Shown: positions 52,978-62,060, numbered from the stretch's first letter. The stretch: DNA of 64,000 bases from Methylorubrum salsuginis (GCF_900114375.1 NZ_FOSV01000001.1:488600-552599); one strand, 5' to 3'. Notes: generated by a model from the sequence alone, not told the origin. Program-made: numbers and translations.

Positions 52978-55182
52978 ATGACCGAAGCTCCGACGAACTT
53001 CCGCTTCGAGACCGATGCCGACGGCATCGCGCTCGCGACCTGGGACATGCCGGGCCGCTCGATGAACGTCATCACCATGCAGGTGATGGACGAGCTGGAG
53101 GGGATCGTCGACGCGGTCGTCGCGGACGCCAACATCAAGGGCTGCGTCATCACCTCGGGCAAGCCCAACTTCTCGGGTGGGGCCGACCTGACCATGCTCC
53201 AGGGGCTGGGGGCCGAATACGAGCGCCTCAAGGCGTCCGCGGGCGAGGAGGCGGCCATGCGCCACTTCTTCGAGGAGTCGCGCCGCCTCAGCCTCGTGTT
53301 CCGCAAGCTCGAGACCTGCGGCAAGCCGTTCGCGGCCGCCGTCCAGGGCCTGTGCCTCGGCGGTGCCTTCGAACTGGCGCTCGCCTGCCATCACCGGGTG
53401 CTCGCCGACGACGACAAGACCCGCGTCGGGCTCCCCGAGATCAAGGTCGGGCTCTTCCCCGGCGGCGGCGGCACCCAGCGTGTCGCCCGCCTGATGCAGA
53501 CCGGCGACGCTCTGCAGATGCTGTTCAAGGGCGAGCAGCTGCGTGCGCTGATGGCCAAGAACATGGGGCTCGCCCACGAGGTCGCCCCGGCCGCCGAGAT
53601 CGTCGAGCGGGCGAAAGCCTGGATCAGGGACGGCGGCTCGGCGGTGGCCCCCTGGGACGTGCCGAAGTTCAAGGCGCCGTCCGGAAAGGTCTACTCGCCC
53701 GCCGGCATGATGATCTGGCCGCCGGCCAACGCGATCTACCGCCGCGAGACCCACGACAACTACCCGGCCGCCAAGGCGATCCTGGCCTCCGTCTACGAGG
53801 GCCTGCAGCTGCCGATGGATCTGGGCCTGCGGGTCGAGAGCCGCTACTTCGCCCACATCCTGCGCACCAAGGAAGCGCAGGCGATGATCCGCACCCTGTT
53901 CATCTCCATGGGCGAGATCAACAAGGGCGCCCGCCGCCCCAAGGACGTGGAGCCTTCGAAGATCGGCAAGGTCGGCGTCGTCGGCGCGGGCTTCATGGGC
54001 GCGGGGATCGCCTACGTCACCGCCCAGGCCGGCATGGAGGTGGTGCTCATCGACCGCGACCAGGCGGCGGCGGATGCCGGCAAGGCGCATTGCCACAAGC
54101 TCATCACCGGCCAGATCAACCGCGGCAAGGCCAAGACCGCCGACCGCGACGCGCTGCTCGCCCGCATCACCGCCACGCCCGACTACGCGGCGCTCGGCGA
54201 TTGCGACCTCGTGGTCGAGGCGGTGTTCGAGGATCCGGCGGTGAAGGCCGAGGTGATCACCAAGGTCGAGGCGGCGTTGCCGGAGCACGCCATCTTCGCC
54301 TCCAACACCTCGACGCTGCCGATCTCGGGGCTGGCCAAGGTCTCCAAGCGCCCCGAGCAATTCGTCGGCATCCACTTCTTCTCGCCCGTCGAGAAGATGC
54401 TGCTCGTCGAGGTGATCCGCGGCACGCAGACCGGCGACCGCGCGGTGGCGACCGCGCTCGACTACGTGCGGGCGATCAAAAAGACCGGCATCGTCGTCAA
54501 CGATGCCCGCGGCTTCTTCGCCAACCGCTGCGTGCTGGCCTACGTGCAGGAGGGCCACAAGATGCTGATGGAGGGCGTGCCGCCCGCCATGATCGAGAAT
54601 GCCGGCCGCATGGCCGGCATGCCGGTGGGCCCGCTCTCGCTCAACGACGAGGTCGCCCTCGATCTCGGCCTCAAGATTCTCAAGGCCACCGAGGCGCAGC
54701 TGGGCTCCGCCGCCATCGACCCGGACCAGAAGCGGCTCCTGACCGAGATGGTCGAGAACCGCGGCCGGCTCGGGCGCAAGAACAAGCGCGGCTTCTACGA
54801 CTACCCCGAGGGCGGCCAGAAGAAGCTCTGGCCGGGCCTGTCCGAAATCCAGCCGAACCGGCTCGACCCGGATTCGGTCGATGTCGCGGAGCTGAAGCAC
54901 CGCTTCCTCGTGGTGCAGGCGCTGGAGGCCGCCCGCACGGTGCAGGAGGGCGTCGTCACCGACCCCCGCGAGGCCGATGTCGGCTCGATCCTCGGCTTCG
55001 GCTTCGCCCCGTTCACCGGCGGCGCGTTGTCCTACATCGACTTCATGGGGGCCGCCGCCTTCGTGGAACTGGCCCGCGCGCTCGAAGCCAAGCACGGCCC
55101 CCGCTTCACCCCGCCGGACAATCTTTTGGCCATGGCCGGCAACGGTGGGCGGTTCTACGACGCGTTGAAGCGGGCGGCGTAA
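52978..55182 (+). CDS. fadB: FadB-like enoyl-CoA hydratase / 3-hydroxyacyl-CoA dehydrogenase
   Basis: The 734-residue fusion starts with an enoyl-CoA hydratase domain containing the oxyanion-hole segments FSGGADLTML and GLCLGGAFELALACH, and the Glu of GLPEIKVGLFPGGGG. A 3-hydroxyacyl-CoA dehydrogenase domain follows from about residue 332 (GVVGAGFMGAGIAYVTAQAG), with IHFFSPV and the C-terminal domain pair. The two activities carry out consecutive steps of beta-oxidation. The order hydratase-dehydrogenase is that of bacterial FadB/FadJ and the mitochondrial alpha subunit. Confidence 0.94.
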   Translation: MTEAPTNFRFETDADGIALATWDMPGRSMNVITMQVMDELEGIVDAVVADANIKGCVITSGKPNFSGGADLTMLQGLGAEYERLKASAGEEAAMRHFFEESRRLSLVFRKLETCGKPFAAAVQGLCLGGAFELALACHHRVLADDDKTRVGLPEIKVGLFPGGGGTQRVARLMQTGDALQMLFKGEQLRALMAKNMGLAHEVAPAAEIVERAKAWIRDGGSAVAPWDVPKFKAPSGKVYSPAGMMIWPPANAIYRRETHDNYPAAKAILASVYEGLQLPMDLGLRVESRYFAHILRTKEAQAMIRTLFISMGEINKGARRPKDVEPSKIGKVGVVGAGFMGAGIAYVTAQAGMEVVLIDRDQAAADAGKAHCHKLITGQINRGKAKTADRDALLARITATPDYAALGDCDLVVEAVFEDPAVKAEVITKVEAALPEHAIFASNTSTLPISGLAKVSKRPEQFVGIHFFSPVEKMLLVEVIRGTQTGDRAVATALDYVRAIKKTGIVVNDARGFFANRCVLAYVQEGHKMLMEGVPPAMIENAGRMAGMPVGPLSLNDEVALDLGLKILKATEAQLGSAAIDPDQKRLLTEMVENRGRLGRKNKRGFYDYPEGGQKKLWPGLSEIQPNRLDPDSVDVAELKHRFLVVQALEAARTVQEGVVTDPREADVGSILGFGFAPFTGGALSYIDFMGAAAFVELARALEAKHGPRFTPPDNLLAMAGNGGRFYDALKRAA

Positions 55183-55197
55183 AACGCGCCGCTAAAA

Positions 55198-55350
55198 CCC
55201 TCCCCCCTCTGCGGGGGAGGGTGGCCCCCGAGGGGGGGCGGGAGAGGGGGGCGACGGTGCCGCTTGGCCGTCCTCGACGCGAATTCTCCTGAAGCGTCGC
55301 CCCCTCTCCCGCCTGCTCCGCAGGCACCCTCCCCCGCAGAGGGGGGAGGG
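55198..55350. repeat. Palindromic element copy B (core inverted)
   Basis: A 153-bp element with end arms CCCTCCCCCCTCTGCGGGGG and its complement. Inner repeats are GCGGGAGAGGGG (55238-55249) and CCCCTCTCCCGC (55301-55312). The arms match copies A and C in the same orientation, but the 51-bp core (55250-55300) matches them only as its reverse complement. It lies between fadB and the YqaE gene. Confidence 0.85.
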
Positions 55351-55427
55351 TTGAGCGGAGGTGGTGGAACCCAACCCCGTCGCTTTCGTTCTTGGCCCGA
55401 GCCGCACACAGCGCTTGGAGCTACCCC

Positions 55428-55592
55428 TTGTCGACCCTTCTCAAGATCCTGATCGCGTTCTTCCTGCCGCCGATCTCGGTGCTGATGACGAACGGATTCG
55501 GATTGCAGTTCATCATCAACGTTGTGCTCTGCCTGCTGTTCTACATCCCCGGCTCGCTGCACGCCCTCTACCTGCTGCTGCGCGACCGCTGA
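55428..55592 (+). CDS. YqaE/Pmp3-family small membrane protein
   Basis: The 54-residue protein has the two-helix pattern of the YqaE/Pmp3 (UPF0057) family: LLKILIAFFLPPISVLM, then FIINVVLCLLFYIPGSLHALY. Family members affect membrane potential and salt or cold tolerance in yeast and plants; the bacterial role is unclear. TTG at 55428 is chosen because GGAG lies 7 bases upstream. The stop codon abuts the stop of the convergent yjbQ gene (TGATCA). Confidence 0.88.
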   Translation: MSTLLKILIAFFLPPISVLMTNGFGLQFIINVVLCLLFYIPGSLHALYLLLRDR

Positions 55593-56063
55593 TCAGGCGC
55601 CTATCGCACTGAGGACGATCTCGCGCCGGTGACTCCGGTCGCGGTGCTCGATCAGATAGATCCCCTGCCACGTGCCGAGCGCGAGGCGCCCGTCGCGCAG
55701 GGGGATCGTGAGGCCGGAATCGGTCAGCATCGTGCGGATATGGGCCGGCATGTCGTCCGGCCCCTCCATCCCGTGGACGTAATGGCCGTGGCGCGGCGCG
55801 AGCCCGTCGAGGGCCGTCATCAGGTCGGTGCGCACGTCCGGGTCGGCGTTCTCCTGAATCGTCAGCGACGCCGAGGTGTGGCGGCAGAACACGCTGAGCA
55901 CGCCCTGGCGGATGCCGCTGCGTTCCACGAAGGCGGCCACCGTCTCGGTAATCTCCGAAAAACCTTGGCCCGGCGTGGTGACGGTCACCGTCGCACTTGC
56001 CTGCCGGGTGACTTCGCCCGCGGAAAAACCTTCGAGCGGCCCGATCCGGCCCGATTGCCTCAT
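55593..56063 (-). CDS. yjbQ: YjbQ family protein (UPF0047)
   Basis: The 156-residue protein matches the YjbQ/UPF0047 family: FVERSGIRQGVLSVFCRHTSASLTIQENADPDVRTDL, and GTWQGIYLIEHRDRSHRREIV near the end. Members show weak thiamine-phosphate synthase activity, but the main role is uncertain. The start ATG overlaps the ligase stop codon by 4 bp, so it is cotranscribed with the exonuclease and ligase genes. Confidence 0.92.
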   Translation of the reverse strand: MRQSGRIGPLEGFSAGEVTRQASATVTVTTPGQGFSEITETVAAFVERSGIRQGVLSVFCRHTSASLTIQENADPDVRTDLMTALDGLAPRHGHYVHGMEGPDDMPAHIRTMLTDSGLTIPLRDGRLALGTWQGIYLIEHRDRSHRREIVLSAIGA

Positions 56064-57925
56064 TCCGATCCCTCCATCGTGGCGCCCGGGGCGATTTCCT
56101 TCTCGCCGCGGGCCAGGATGCGTTCCAGCACGTCGATCCGGTCGGCCTCCGCGGGCGGCTTGTCCCAGCGGATGCGGCTGACGCGGGGGAAGCGTAGGGC
56201 GACGCCCGACTTGTGCCGGGTCGAGCGCTGTACGCCCTCGAAGGCGATCTCCAAGACCAGCCCGGCCTCGCGCCCGTGGGTCACCTCGCGGACCGGGCCG
56301 AAGCGCTTGACCGTGTTGTTGCGCACATAACGGTCAAGCTTTTGCAGCTCGGCATCGGTGAAGCCGTGATAGGCCTTGCCGACCGGCACCAGCTCGTCGC
56401 CGGCCTCGCCCGCGCGCCAGCAGCCGAAGGTGTAGTCCGAGTAGAACGACGAGCGTTTCCCGTGGCCGCGCTGGGCGTACATCATCACGGCGTCGACGAT
56501 GTGCGGCTCGCGCTTCCACTTCCACCACGGGCCCTTGGGGCGGCCCGGTAGGTAGGGGCTGTCGCGGCGCTTGAGCATCACGCCCTCGATGGCGTCGGCA
56601 TCCGCCCCGGCCCCGACCGAGGCCGGGTCGGCGCGGGCCGCCGCGAGGTCCGGCCAGGTGGCGAAGGGCACGACCGGCGAGAGATCGATGCGGGCGTGGT
56701 CGAGATGCGTCACGAGCGCCTCGAGCCGCGCGCGGCGCTCCGCGAAGGGCAGCGTGCGCAGGTCTTCGCCGTCCGCCGCCAGCAGGTCATAGGCGCGGAC
56801 ATGGGCGGGGAAGTCCTCCAGCAGCTTGCCCGTCACCGCCTTCCGGTTGAGGCGCTGTTGCAGCACGTTGAAGCTCTGCACCCGGCGCTCGCGCAGGATC
56901 AGCAACTCGCCGTCGATGGCGCCGTCGAAGGTGATGGCCTCGGCGAGATCGGGGAAGGCGTGCGTGATGTCCTCTCCGGTGCGCGAATAGACCTTTCGGA
57001 CTTGGCTTCCGTGGCTGTCGCGCCCGCCCGCGAGCTGGACGCGGATGCCGTCCCACTTCCACTCGGCGGAAAACGCCTCCGCATCGAGCTTGTCGAGGTC
57101 GGCTTCCTCCTCGATCGGGTGCGACAGCATCGGCGGGCGGAACGGGGCCGGGTTCAGGCTCTCGGGCCGCTCCCCTCGGCCCTCGACCCAGGCGAACAGC
57201 TCGGCGTAGGGCGGCTTCAACCCGTGCCAGACCTGCTCGACCGCATCCGCCTCGTGCCCGCCGAGCGCGCCGATCGCGGTCTTGGCCAGCCGCGCCGAGA
57301 CGCCGACGCGCAGGTTGCCGGTGACGAGCTTGAGGAGGGCCCAACGCCCGGTCTCGTCGAGGGCGTCGAGCCAGCCGGCGAGGTGCTGGGGTAAGGCGCG
57401 CTTAGGGGTCGTGGCCAGCGTCTCGACCACCTCGGCGAGGGTGGGGACGTGCGGGGGCGGGTTGTTGTGACCCGGACCGGGTAACGGCCCTCCCCCCTCT
57501 GCGGGGGAGGGTGGCCCCCGAAGGGGGTCGGGAGAGGGGAACCCGGCTTCCGGAGATGTCTGGTCGAGGGCGGCCAAGCGGGGCCGTCGCTCCCCTCTCC
57601 CGCCCGCTCCGCGGGCACCCTCCCCCGCGGAGGGGGGAGGGTCTTGGTGCAGCGGCCCCGGCCAGATCAAGGCCGTCGTCTCCGCCAGATCGCCCACGTA
57701 ATTGTGCGACAGCCCGAACAGCACCGGATCGACCCGCTCCTCCACCAATCCCCGGATCAGCGCGGGCTTGGCCTCGCGAAAGGTCAGCCCGCCGGTCATC
57801 GCGGCGAGCGCCCAGCCGCGCTCCGGGTCGGGCGTACCCGCAAAGAAGTCCTGCAGCAGCCGGAGCTTGGCGTTGCGGCGCGGCTCGTAGGCGAGGCGGT
57901 CGAGGAGGGCGGCGAAGTCGTTCAC
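56060..57925 (-). CDS. ATP-dependent DNA ligase with in-frame palindromic-element insert
   Basis: The 621-residue ligase has the nucleotidyltransferase motif EWKWDG (K290 forms the adenylate), downstream motifs SRTGEDITHAFPDL and EGVMLKR, and an OB domain (VKRFGPVREVTHGREAGLVLEIAFEG). With the neighbouring exonuclease it fits the ligase-associated DNA damage-response type. Residues ~96-147 are encoded by a palindromic element (Gly/Pro/Arg-rich, reading [16 protein letters not shown]), placed between GDLAETTALIW and THVPTLAEVV-like sequence. GTG 57923-57925 overlaps the exonuclease stop. The Lhr-type helicase and PdeM genes that usually accompany this pair are absent nearby. Confidence 0.9.
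   Translation of the reverse strand: MNDFAALLDRLAYEPRRNAKLRLLQDFFAGTPDPERGWALAAMTGGLTFREAKPALIRGLVEERVDPVLFGLSHNYVGDLAETTALIWPGPLHQDPPPSAGEGARGAGGRGERRPRLAALDQTSPEAGFPSPDPLRGPPSPAEGGGPLPGPGHNNPPPHVPTLAEVVETLATTPKRALPQHLAGWLDALDETGRWALLKLVTGNLRVGVSARLAKTAIGALGGHEADAVEQVWHGLKPPYAELFAWVEGRGERPESLNPAPFRPPMLSHPIEEEADLDKLDAEAFSAEWKWDGIRVQLAGGRDSHGSQVRKVYSRTGEDITHAFPDLAEAITFDGAIDGELLILRERRVQSFNVLQQRLNRKAVTGKLLEDFPAHVRAYDLLAADGEDLRTLPFAERRARLEALVTHLDHARIDLSPVVPFATWPDLAAARADPASVGAGADADAIEGVMLKRRDSPYLPGRPKGPWWKWKREPHIVDAVMMYAQRGHGKRSSFYSDYTFGCWRAGEAGDELVPVGKAYHGFTDAELQKLDRYVRNNTVKRFGPVREVTHGREAGLVLEIAFEGVQRSTRHKSGVALRFPRVSRIRWDKPPAEADRIDVLERILARGEKEIAPGATMEGSE
57488..57641. repeat. Palindromic element copy C, inside the DNA ligase gene
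   Basis: A 154-bp element with arms CCCTCCCCCCTCTGCGGGGG and CCGCGGAGGGGGGAGGG and a 52-bp core (57540-57591) in the same orientation as copy A. It lies fully within the ligase coding sequence and is read through without a stop on the ligase strand, adding about 51 residues between two conserved blocks. Confidence 0.88.
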
Positions 57926-58980
57926 GACGAGGCCTCCTCCATGGCGGGGCTGGATGCCGGATCGGGCTCGGCCTCGCCGTCGTCGCCGTAGCCCAACAGA
58001 TGCAGCGGCTTGGCCCGGATCCCTTGCGTGCCGCACCAATGCACCAGCGCGTCCTCCTGGCCGTGGGTGACCCACACCTCCTCCGCGCCGGTGTCCCGGA
58101 TGGTGCGGCAGAGATCGGGCCAGTCGGAATGGTCGGAGATGACCAGCGGCAGCTCGACGCCCTTCTGGCGGGCGCGGGCTCGCACCCGCATCCAGCCCGA
58201 GGCGAAGGCGGTGACCGGATCGGGGAATTTGCGCGACCACAGGTCCTGGATCGACGAGGGCGGGCACAGCACGATCGCGCCGTGCAGGTTCTTGCGATCC
58301 GCGGCCACCACCTTCGGGGTCTCGCCGAGCGGGATGCCCTCGTCCTTGTAGAGCGCGGTCAGCCGCTCCATGGCGCCGTGCAGATGGATCGGCCGGTCCC
58401 AGCCCTCCTCCCGCAGCAGCGCCATCACCCGTTGCGCCTTGCCGAGCGCGTAGGCGCCGACGATGTGGGCCCGCTCGGGAAACAGCTTCACCGAGTCCAA
58501 CAGCTTGCGGACTTCGTCCCGCGTGTCGGGATGGCGGAACACCGGCAGGCCGAAGGTCGCCTCGGTGATGAACACGTCGCAGGGCACGACCTCGAAGGGC
58601 AGGCAGGTCGGGTCGCTTGCCCGCTTGTAGTCGCCCGAGACGACGATCCTTCCGCCCTCCCCCTCGATGGCGATCTGCGCCGAGCCGAGCACGTGGCCGG
58701 CGGGCGCGAAGAACACGGTGACGTCGCCGATGCGCATCCGCTTGCCCAGCGGCGCCTCCTCGCGGCGGGCACAAAAATCCTCGCCGTAGCGGGTCGCCAT
58801 GATGCGCAGGGTCTGGCCGGTCGCCAGCACCGCGCCGTGGCCGGCCCGCGCGTGGTCGGCGTGGCCGTGGGTGATCAGCGCCCGCTCCACCGGCCGGGTC
58901 GGATCGACATGGAAACGCCCGAGCGGGCAATAGAGCCCTTCCCGCGTCAGGGTGAGGAGATCGGAGGCGCGCTTCGGCAT
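57922..58980 (-). CDS. Ligase-associated metallo-beta-lactamase exonuclease
   Basis: The 352-residue protein is of the metallo-beta-lactamase/beta-CASP type with the HxHxDH motif in ITHGHADHARAG, the GDYKR segment and VLGSAQI. It matches the ligase-associated DNA damage-response exonuclease family, related to mRNA 3'-processing nucleases. It is the first gene of an overlapping three-gene unit (exonuclease, ligase, yjbQ; ATGA/GTGA junctions). Confidence 0.9.
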   Translation of the reverse strand: MPKRASDLLTLTREGLYCPLGRFHVDPTRPVERALITHGHADHARAGHGAVLATGQTLRIMATRYGEDFCARREEAPLGKRMRIGDVTVFFAPAGHVLGSAQIAIEGEGGRIVVSGDYKRASDPTCLPFEVVPCDVFITEATFGLPVFRHPDTRDEVRKLLDSVKLFPERAHIVGAYALGKAQRVMALLREEGWDRPIHLHGAMERLTALYKDEGIPLGETPKVVAADRKNLHGAIVLCPPSSIQDLWSRKFPDPVTAFASGWMRVRARARQKGVELPLVISDHSDWPDLCRTIRDTGAEEVWVTHGQEDALVHWCGTQGIRAKPLHLLGYGDDGEAEPDPASSPAMEEASS

Positions 58981-59055
58981 CGTCCGGGATATAGGGCGCC
59001 GTTCCGCCGAACCGTCAGTTCAAGCCCCGTCGCCAAGCCCCGCTGCCATACCCCG

Positions 59056-60018
59056 ATGTCGCATCAGCGCTCCTCCGGAAACCTCCTCGCCGACCGGCGC
59101 TACGCCTATGCCGAGGCCTGCCTCGCGGAAGGGCATGCGGACGGCGCCGCCGAGATGGCCGAGCAGGCGCTGGAGATGGCGCCCGACTATGCGCCCGCCT
59201 GGGTGCTGCTGGGGCGCGCCCGCGCCGCCTCGTTCGCGAAAAGCGGCACCGAGACGGAGCAGGCGGCGGCGCTGGCGGCGTTCGGACGCGCGCTGGCGCT
59301 CGATCCCGACGACGCGCTCGGCAGCCGCCTGCATCTGGCGGCCCTGGGCGCCGCCGAGGCCGCCACCGCCATCGGCTTGGGCTATGTCCGGGCGCTGTTC
59401 GAGGGCTACGCGCCGCGCTTCGAGCGCCATCTCGTGGACGAACTCGGCTATCGCGGGCCGCAGATGATGGTGGAGGCCCTCGACGCCCTCGCGGAGGCAC
59501 CGCGCCGCTTCCCCCGCGCGCTCGATCTCGGCTGTGGCACCGGCCTGATGGGCCGGGCGCTGGAGGGCCGTGTCGACACCCTCGCCGGCTGCGACCTGTC
59601 CCCGGCGATGCTGGCGCAGGCCCGCCGCACCGGGCTCTATGCCCGCCTCGTCGAGGCCGACCTCGTCGCCTTCCTCGCCGCCGAGCCGCCGGGCTCGGCC
59701 GACCTCATCACGGCGGCGGACGTGTTCATCTATCTCGGCGACCTCGCGCCCGCGCTCAGGGGCATCGCCCGCGCCCTCGCGCCGGGGGGACTCGCGGTCC
59801 TCACCGTGCAGTCGCCGCAGGCGGATGAGGGCATCGTGCTCGGGGCCGACGGGCGCTACGCCCACGGGGACGCCCACCTGCACGCGTCGGCGAGGCAAGC
59901 GGGCCTCGCCGTTGCTGCAATGCGTCAGGCCGGAATCCGGCGGCAAAACAGAGTTGACGTTCCAGGGCGGATTCTCATCCTACAAAAAAGCTTGAATGTG
60001 CCGGATCACTCATCTTGA
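59056..60018 (+). CDS. TPR-containing class I methyltransferase
   Basis: The 320-residue protein begins with two TPR-like units (ADRRYAYAEACLAEGHADGA, AEMAEQALEMAPDYAPAW; AAFGRALALDPDD). A SAM-binding domain follows (ALDLGCGTGLMGRAL, LAGCDLSPAMLAQAR, DLITAADVFIYLGDL). The acceptor is unknown. The fold combination is common in Alphaproteobacteria and sometimes annotated as a trans-aconitate-like or ubiquinone-like methyltransferase, without proof. It is divergent from the exonuclease gene. Confidence 0.85.
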   Translation: MSHQRSSGNLLADRRYAYAEACLAEGHADGAAEMAEQALEMAPDYAPAWVLLGRARAASFAKSGTETEQAAALAAFGRALALDPDDALGSRLHLAALGAAEAATAIGLGYVRALFEGYAPRFERHLVDELGYRGPQMMVEALDALAEAPRRFPRALDLGCGTGLMGRALEGRVDTLAGCDLSPAMLAQARRTGLYARLVEADLVAFLAAEPPGSADLITAADVFIYLGDLAPALRGIARALAPGGLAVLTVQSPQADEGIVLGADGRYAHGDAHLHASARQAGLAVAAMRQAGIRRQNRVDVPGRILILQKSLNVPDHSS

Positions 60019-60083
60019 TCGCGCGAATGCAACGATACGGCTTTGGTTCCGTTGTGCTGCGCAGCATCAATCCAAGGTGAACG

Positions 60084-60845
60084 ATGGCCGACACGACGAA
60101 CAAGGCATTTCCGGCGAGCCCGGTGACGCGCGTCCCCTTCGCGCTGGCGCTGGCCGGACTGGCGGGAACGGCCGATTCCATCGGCTTCCTGGAATTCTCG
60201 CAGCTGTTCATGTCGTTCATGAGCGGCAACACCACCCGCTTCGGCGTCGCCGTCTCCAGCTACGACTGGGAGGGTACCACGCGCTTTGCCAGCGTCATCG
60301 CGATCTTCTGTTTCGGTGCCTTCCTCGGCACGCTGATCGCCGCGTGGTCGGGCCGCTGGCGGCTGTCGGTGCTGCTGATCATCCAGGCGGTGCTGTTCGG
60401 CGTCGGCCTCTACGTCCCGTTCGGCACCGACGCCTTCCCGCTCCACGCCTATCCGATCGTGCTCGCCCTCGGCATCCAGAACGCGACCCTGCAGGACGAG
60501 GCGGGCCGCAGCCTCGCGCTCACCTACGTCACCGGCACGGTGGTGCGCTTCGGCGCGGGCGTGGCCAACATCCTGCTCCACAAGCCGGCGCCCTCGTTCT
60601 GGATCCAGGCGCCGCTCTGGGGTGCGCTCAGCACCGGGGCGGTCGTCGGCGGCTTCCTGCATCACTGGTTCGGCGAGCAGGCGTTCCTGTTCCCGGCGGG
60701 TTTCGCCGCGCTGCTGGCCCTCGTCTCGCTGGTGCTGTCGATCGCTCTGAAGGATACGCCCTACGTCTCGGGCTGGGCGGCGCCGCAGCCCGACGCCCAT
60801 CCGGAGGCCAAGCCGACCGCGACGGTGCCGGCCGGCAACGCCTGA
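60084..60845 (+). CDS. DUF1275 (YoaK-like) membrane protein
   Basis: The 253-residue protein has about six hydrophobic helices and the DUF1275 pattern: AGTADSIGFLEFSQLFMSFMSGNTTRFG at the start, and ALGIQNATLQ...TYVTGTVVRFG in the middle. Function is unknown. AAGGTGAACG before ATG 60084 is a good ribosome binding site. Confidence 0.9.
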   Translation: MADTTNKAFPASPVTRVPFALALAGLAGTADSIGFLEFSQLFMSFMSGNTTRFGVAVSSYDWEGTTRFASVIAIFCFGAFLGTLIAAWSGRWRLSVLLIIQAVLFGVGLYVPFGTDAFPLHAYPIVLALGIQNATLQDEAGRSLALTYVTGTVVRFGAGVANILLHKPAPSFWIQAPLWGALSTGAVVGGFLHHWFGEQAFLFPAGFAALLALVSLVLSIALKDTPYVSGWAAPQPDAHPEAKPTATVPAGNA

Positions 60846-60860
60846 CGCGCCGGCTCGTCC

Positions 60861-61286
60861 TCAGCCCTCGTCCCCCGGGCCACCGCGCAGCCGCTTGATG
60901 CTGCCGCGGTGGCTCTTCGATTCGAGCCGGCGCTTCTTCGAGGCGAGCGTCGGCCGGGTCGGGCGCCGGGGCGTCGGCGGCACCGCCGCCTCGGCCACCA
61001 GGGCGGCCAGCCGCTCGCGGGCATCCGCCCGGTTGCGCTCCTGGGTGCGGAAGCGCTGGGCGTTGATGACGAGCACGCCCTCCCCCGTCAGCCGCTTTCC
61101 GGCGAGCCGCATCAGCCGCACCGCCACCGCGTCCGGCAGGCTGCGCGAGCGGCGCACGTCGAAGCGCAGCTGCACGGCGGTCGAGAGCTTGTTGACGTTC
61201 TGCCCGCCGGGACCGGAGGCGCGCACGAAGCTCTCCTCGATCTCCGAGTCGTCGATTTCGATCAGCGGCGTGCAGACGAGCGCCAC
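60861..61286 (-). CDS. arfB: Alternative ribosome-rescue factor ArfB (peptidyl-tRNA hydrolase)
   Basis: The 141-residue protein has the GGQ motif of release factors in RASGPGGQNVNK (G27-G28-Q29). The basic C-terminal tail (SKKRRLESKSHRGSIKRLR) inserts in the mRNA channel of stalled ribosomes in ArfB/YaeJ proteins. The size and absence of other domains separate it from RF1/RF2. ArfB rescues non-stop ribosomes by hydrolysing peptidyl-tRNA. Confidence 0.94.
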   Translation of the reverse strand: MALVCTPLIEIDDSEIEESFVRASGPGGQNVNKLSTAVQLRFDVRRSRSLPDAVAVRLMRLAGKRLTGEGVLVINAQRFRTQERNRADARERLAALVAEAAVPPTPRRPTRPTLASKKRRLESKSHRGSIKRLRGGPGDEG

Positions 61287-61331
61287 GGCGCCCTCCCCTC
61301 GTTAAACTAAGGTCAAAACTTCATCGGCTCG

Positions 61332-61622
61332 CTATGTTGGGGACGCTTCCGACCTTGAGCAGCCGTTCTGCTTATCGAGTGGCTTGCCCGGCCTTGGTCG
61401 CGGGCCAACCTGTTTTGCTATCAGGATCACGCCCGAAACGGCGCCTATGATAACTCCGAGGGGTACGGTGAGCACACTTAAGAGGGCGCTCTCCACGTCG
61501 CCGTGATCCCCGAGATAATAGGAAGCGACCCAGCCCAACCCATATCCGAGTGACACAAGGACAGCTGCGACCACGAGGCTAAGCACGATGCGCTTCGGCC
61601 TTTGCCGAAATCCGGTTGCCAC
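61332..61622 (-). CDS. Small two-helix membrane protein
   Basis: The 96-residue protein has two predicted membrane helices (VLSLVVAAVLVSLGYGLGWVA and LLSVLTVPLGVIIGAVSGVILI) and a short polar tail. GTG at 61620-61622 starts 8 bp after the bolA stop codon. No family is recognised. Confidence 0.6.
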   Translation of the reverse strand: MATGFRQRPKRIVLSLVVAAVLVSLGYGLGWVASYYLGDHGDVESALLSVLTVPLGVIIGAVSGVILIAKQVGPRPRPGKPLDKQNGCSRSEASPT

Positions 61623-61630
61623 CTTTCCGG

Positions 61631-61909
61631 CTAGCCCGCCTCGGCCGGCGTGCGGGCCCGCACGGCCAGCGCGTGCAGGCCCCGTTTAAAGGCCTCGTCC
61701 AGCAAGGTATTCACCATCCGGTGGCGCTCGACCCGGCTCTTGCCGTCGAAGGCCGCCGAGACGACGTCCAGCCGGAAATGCGTCTCTCCCTCCGGCCGCG
61801 CTCCCGCATGGCCTGCATGGAGATGGGATTCGTCGATCACCTCCAGCGCCTGCGGCGCGAGTTCGGCGCTCAGGCGCCCGGCGATCCAGTCCCTCAGGGT
61901 CTCGGCCAT
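61631..61909 (-). CDS. bolA: BolA family protein
   Basis: The 92-residue protein has the BolA pattern: ALEVIDESHLHAGHAGAR, ETHFRLDVVSAAFDGKSRVERHRMV, and a terminal HALAVRARTP. BolA proteins work with monothiol glutaredoxins in iron-sulphur trafficking and affect cell shape and stress response. ATG 61907-61909 with AAGGGA nine bases upstream is preferred over more upstream starts. It is divergent from the J-domain gene, the usual neighbour in this order. Confidence 0.93.
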   Translation of the reverse strand: MAETLRDWIAGRLSAELAPQALEVIDESHLHAGHAGARPEGETHFRLDVVSAAFDGKSRVERHRMVNTLLDEAFKRGLHALAVRARTPAEAG

Positions 61910-62060
61910 TTTCGAACGTCCCTTCGGTTTCTTTTCGGTCTCGCGCGCCGGCATTCGCGCCGTCCCGCGCCGTCCGGGCGTCAAGCCCGCATCGATGCAT
62001 GCGTCATCAGGCCCGACGGCCTTGTCCGTCGGCGCGTCCGCCCCTCATAATCGGCCCGTC

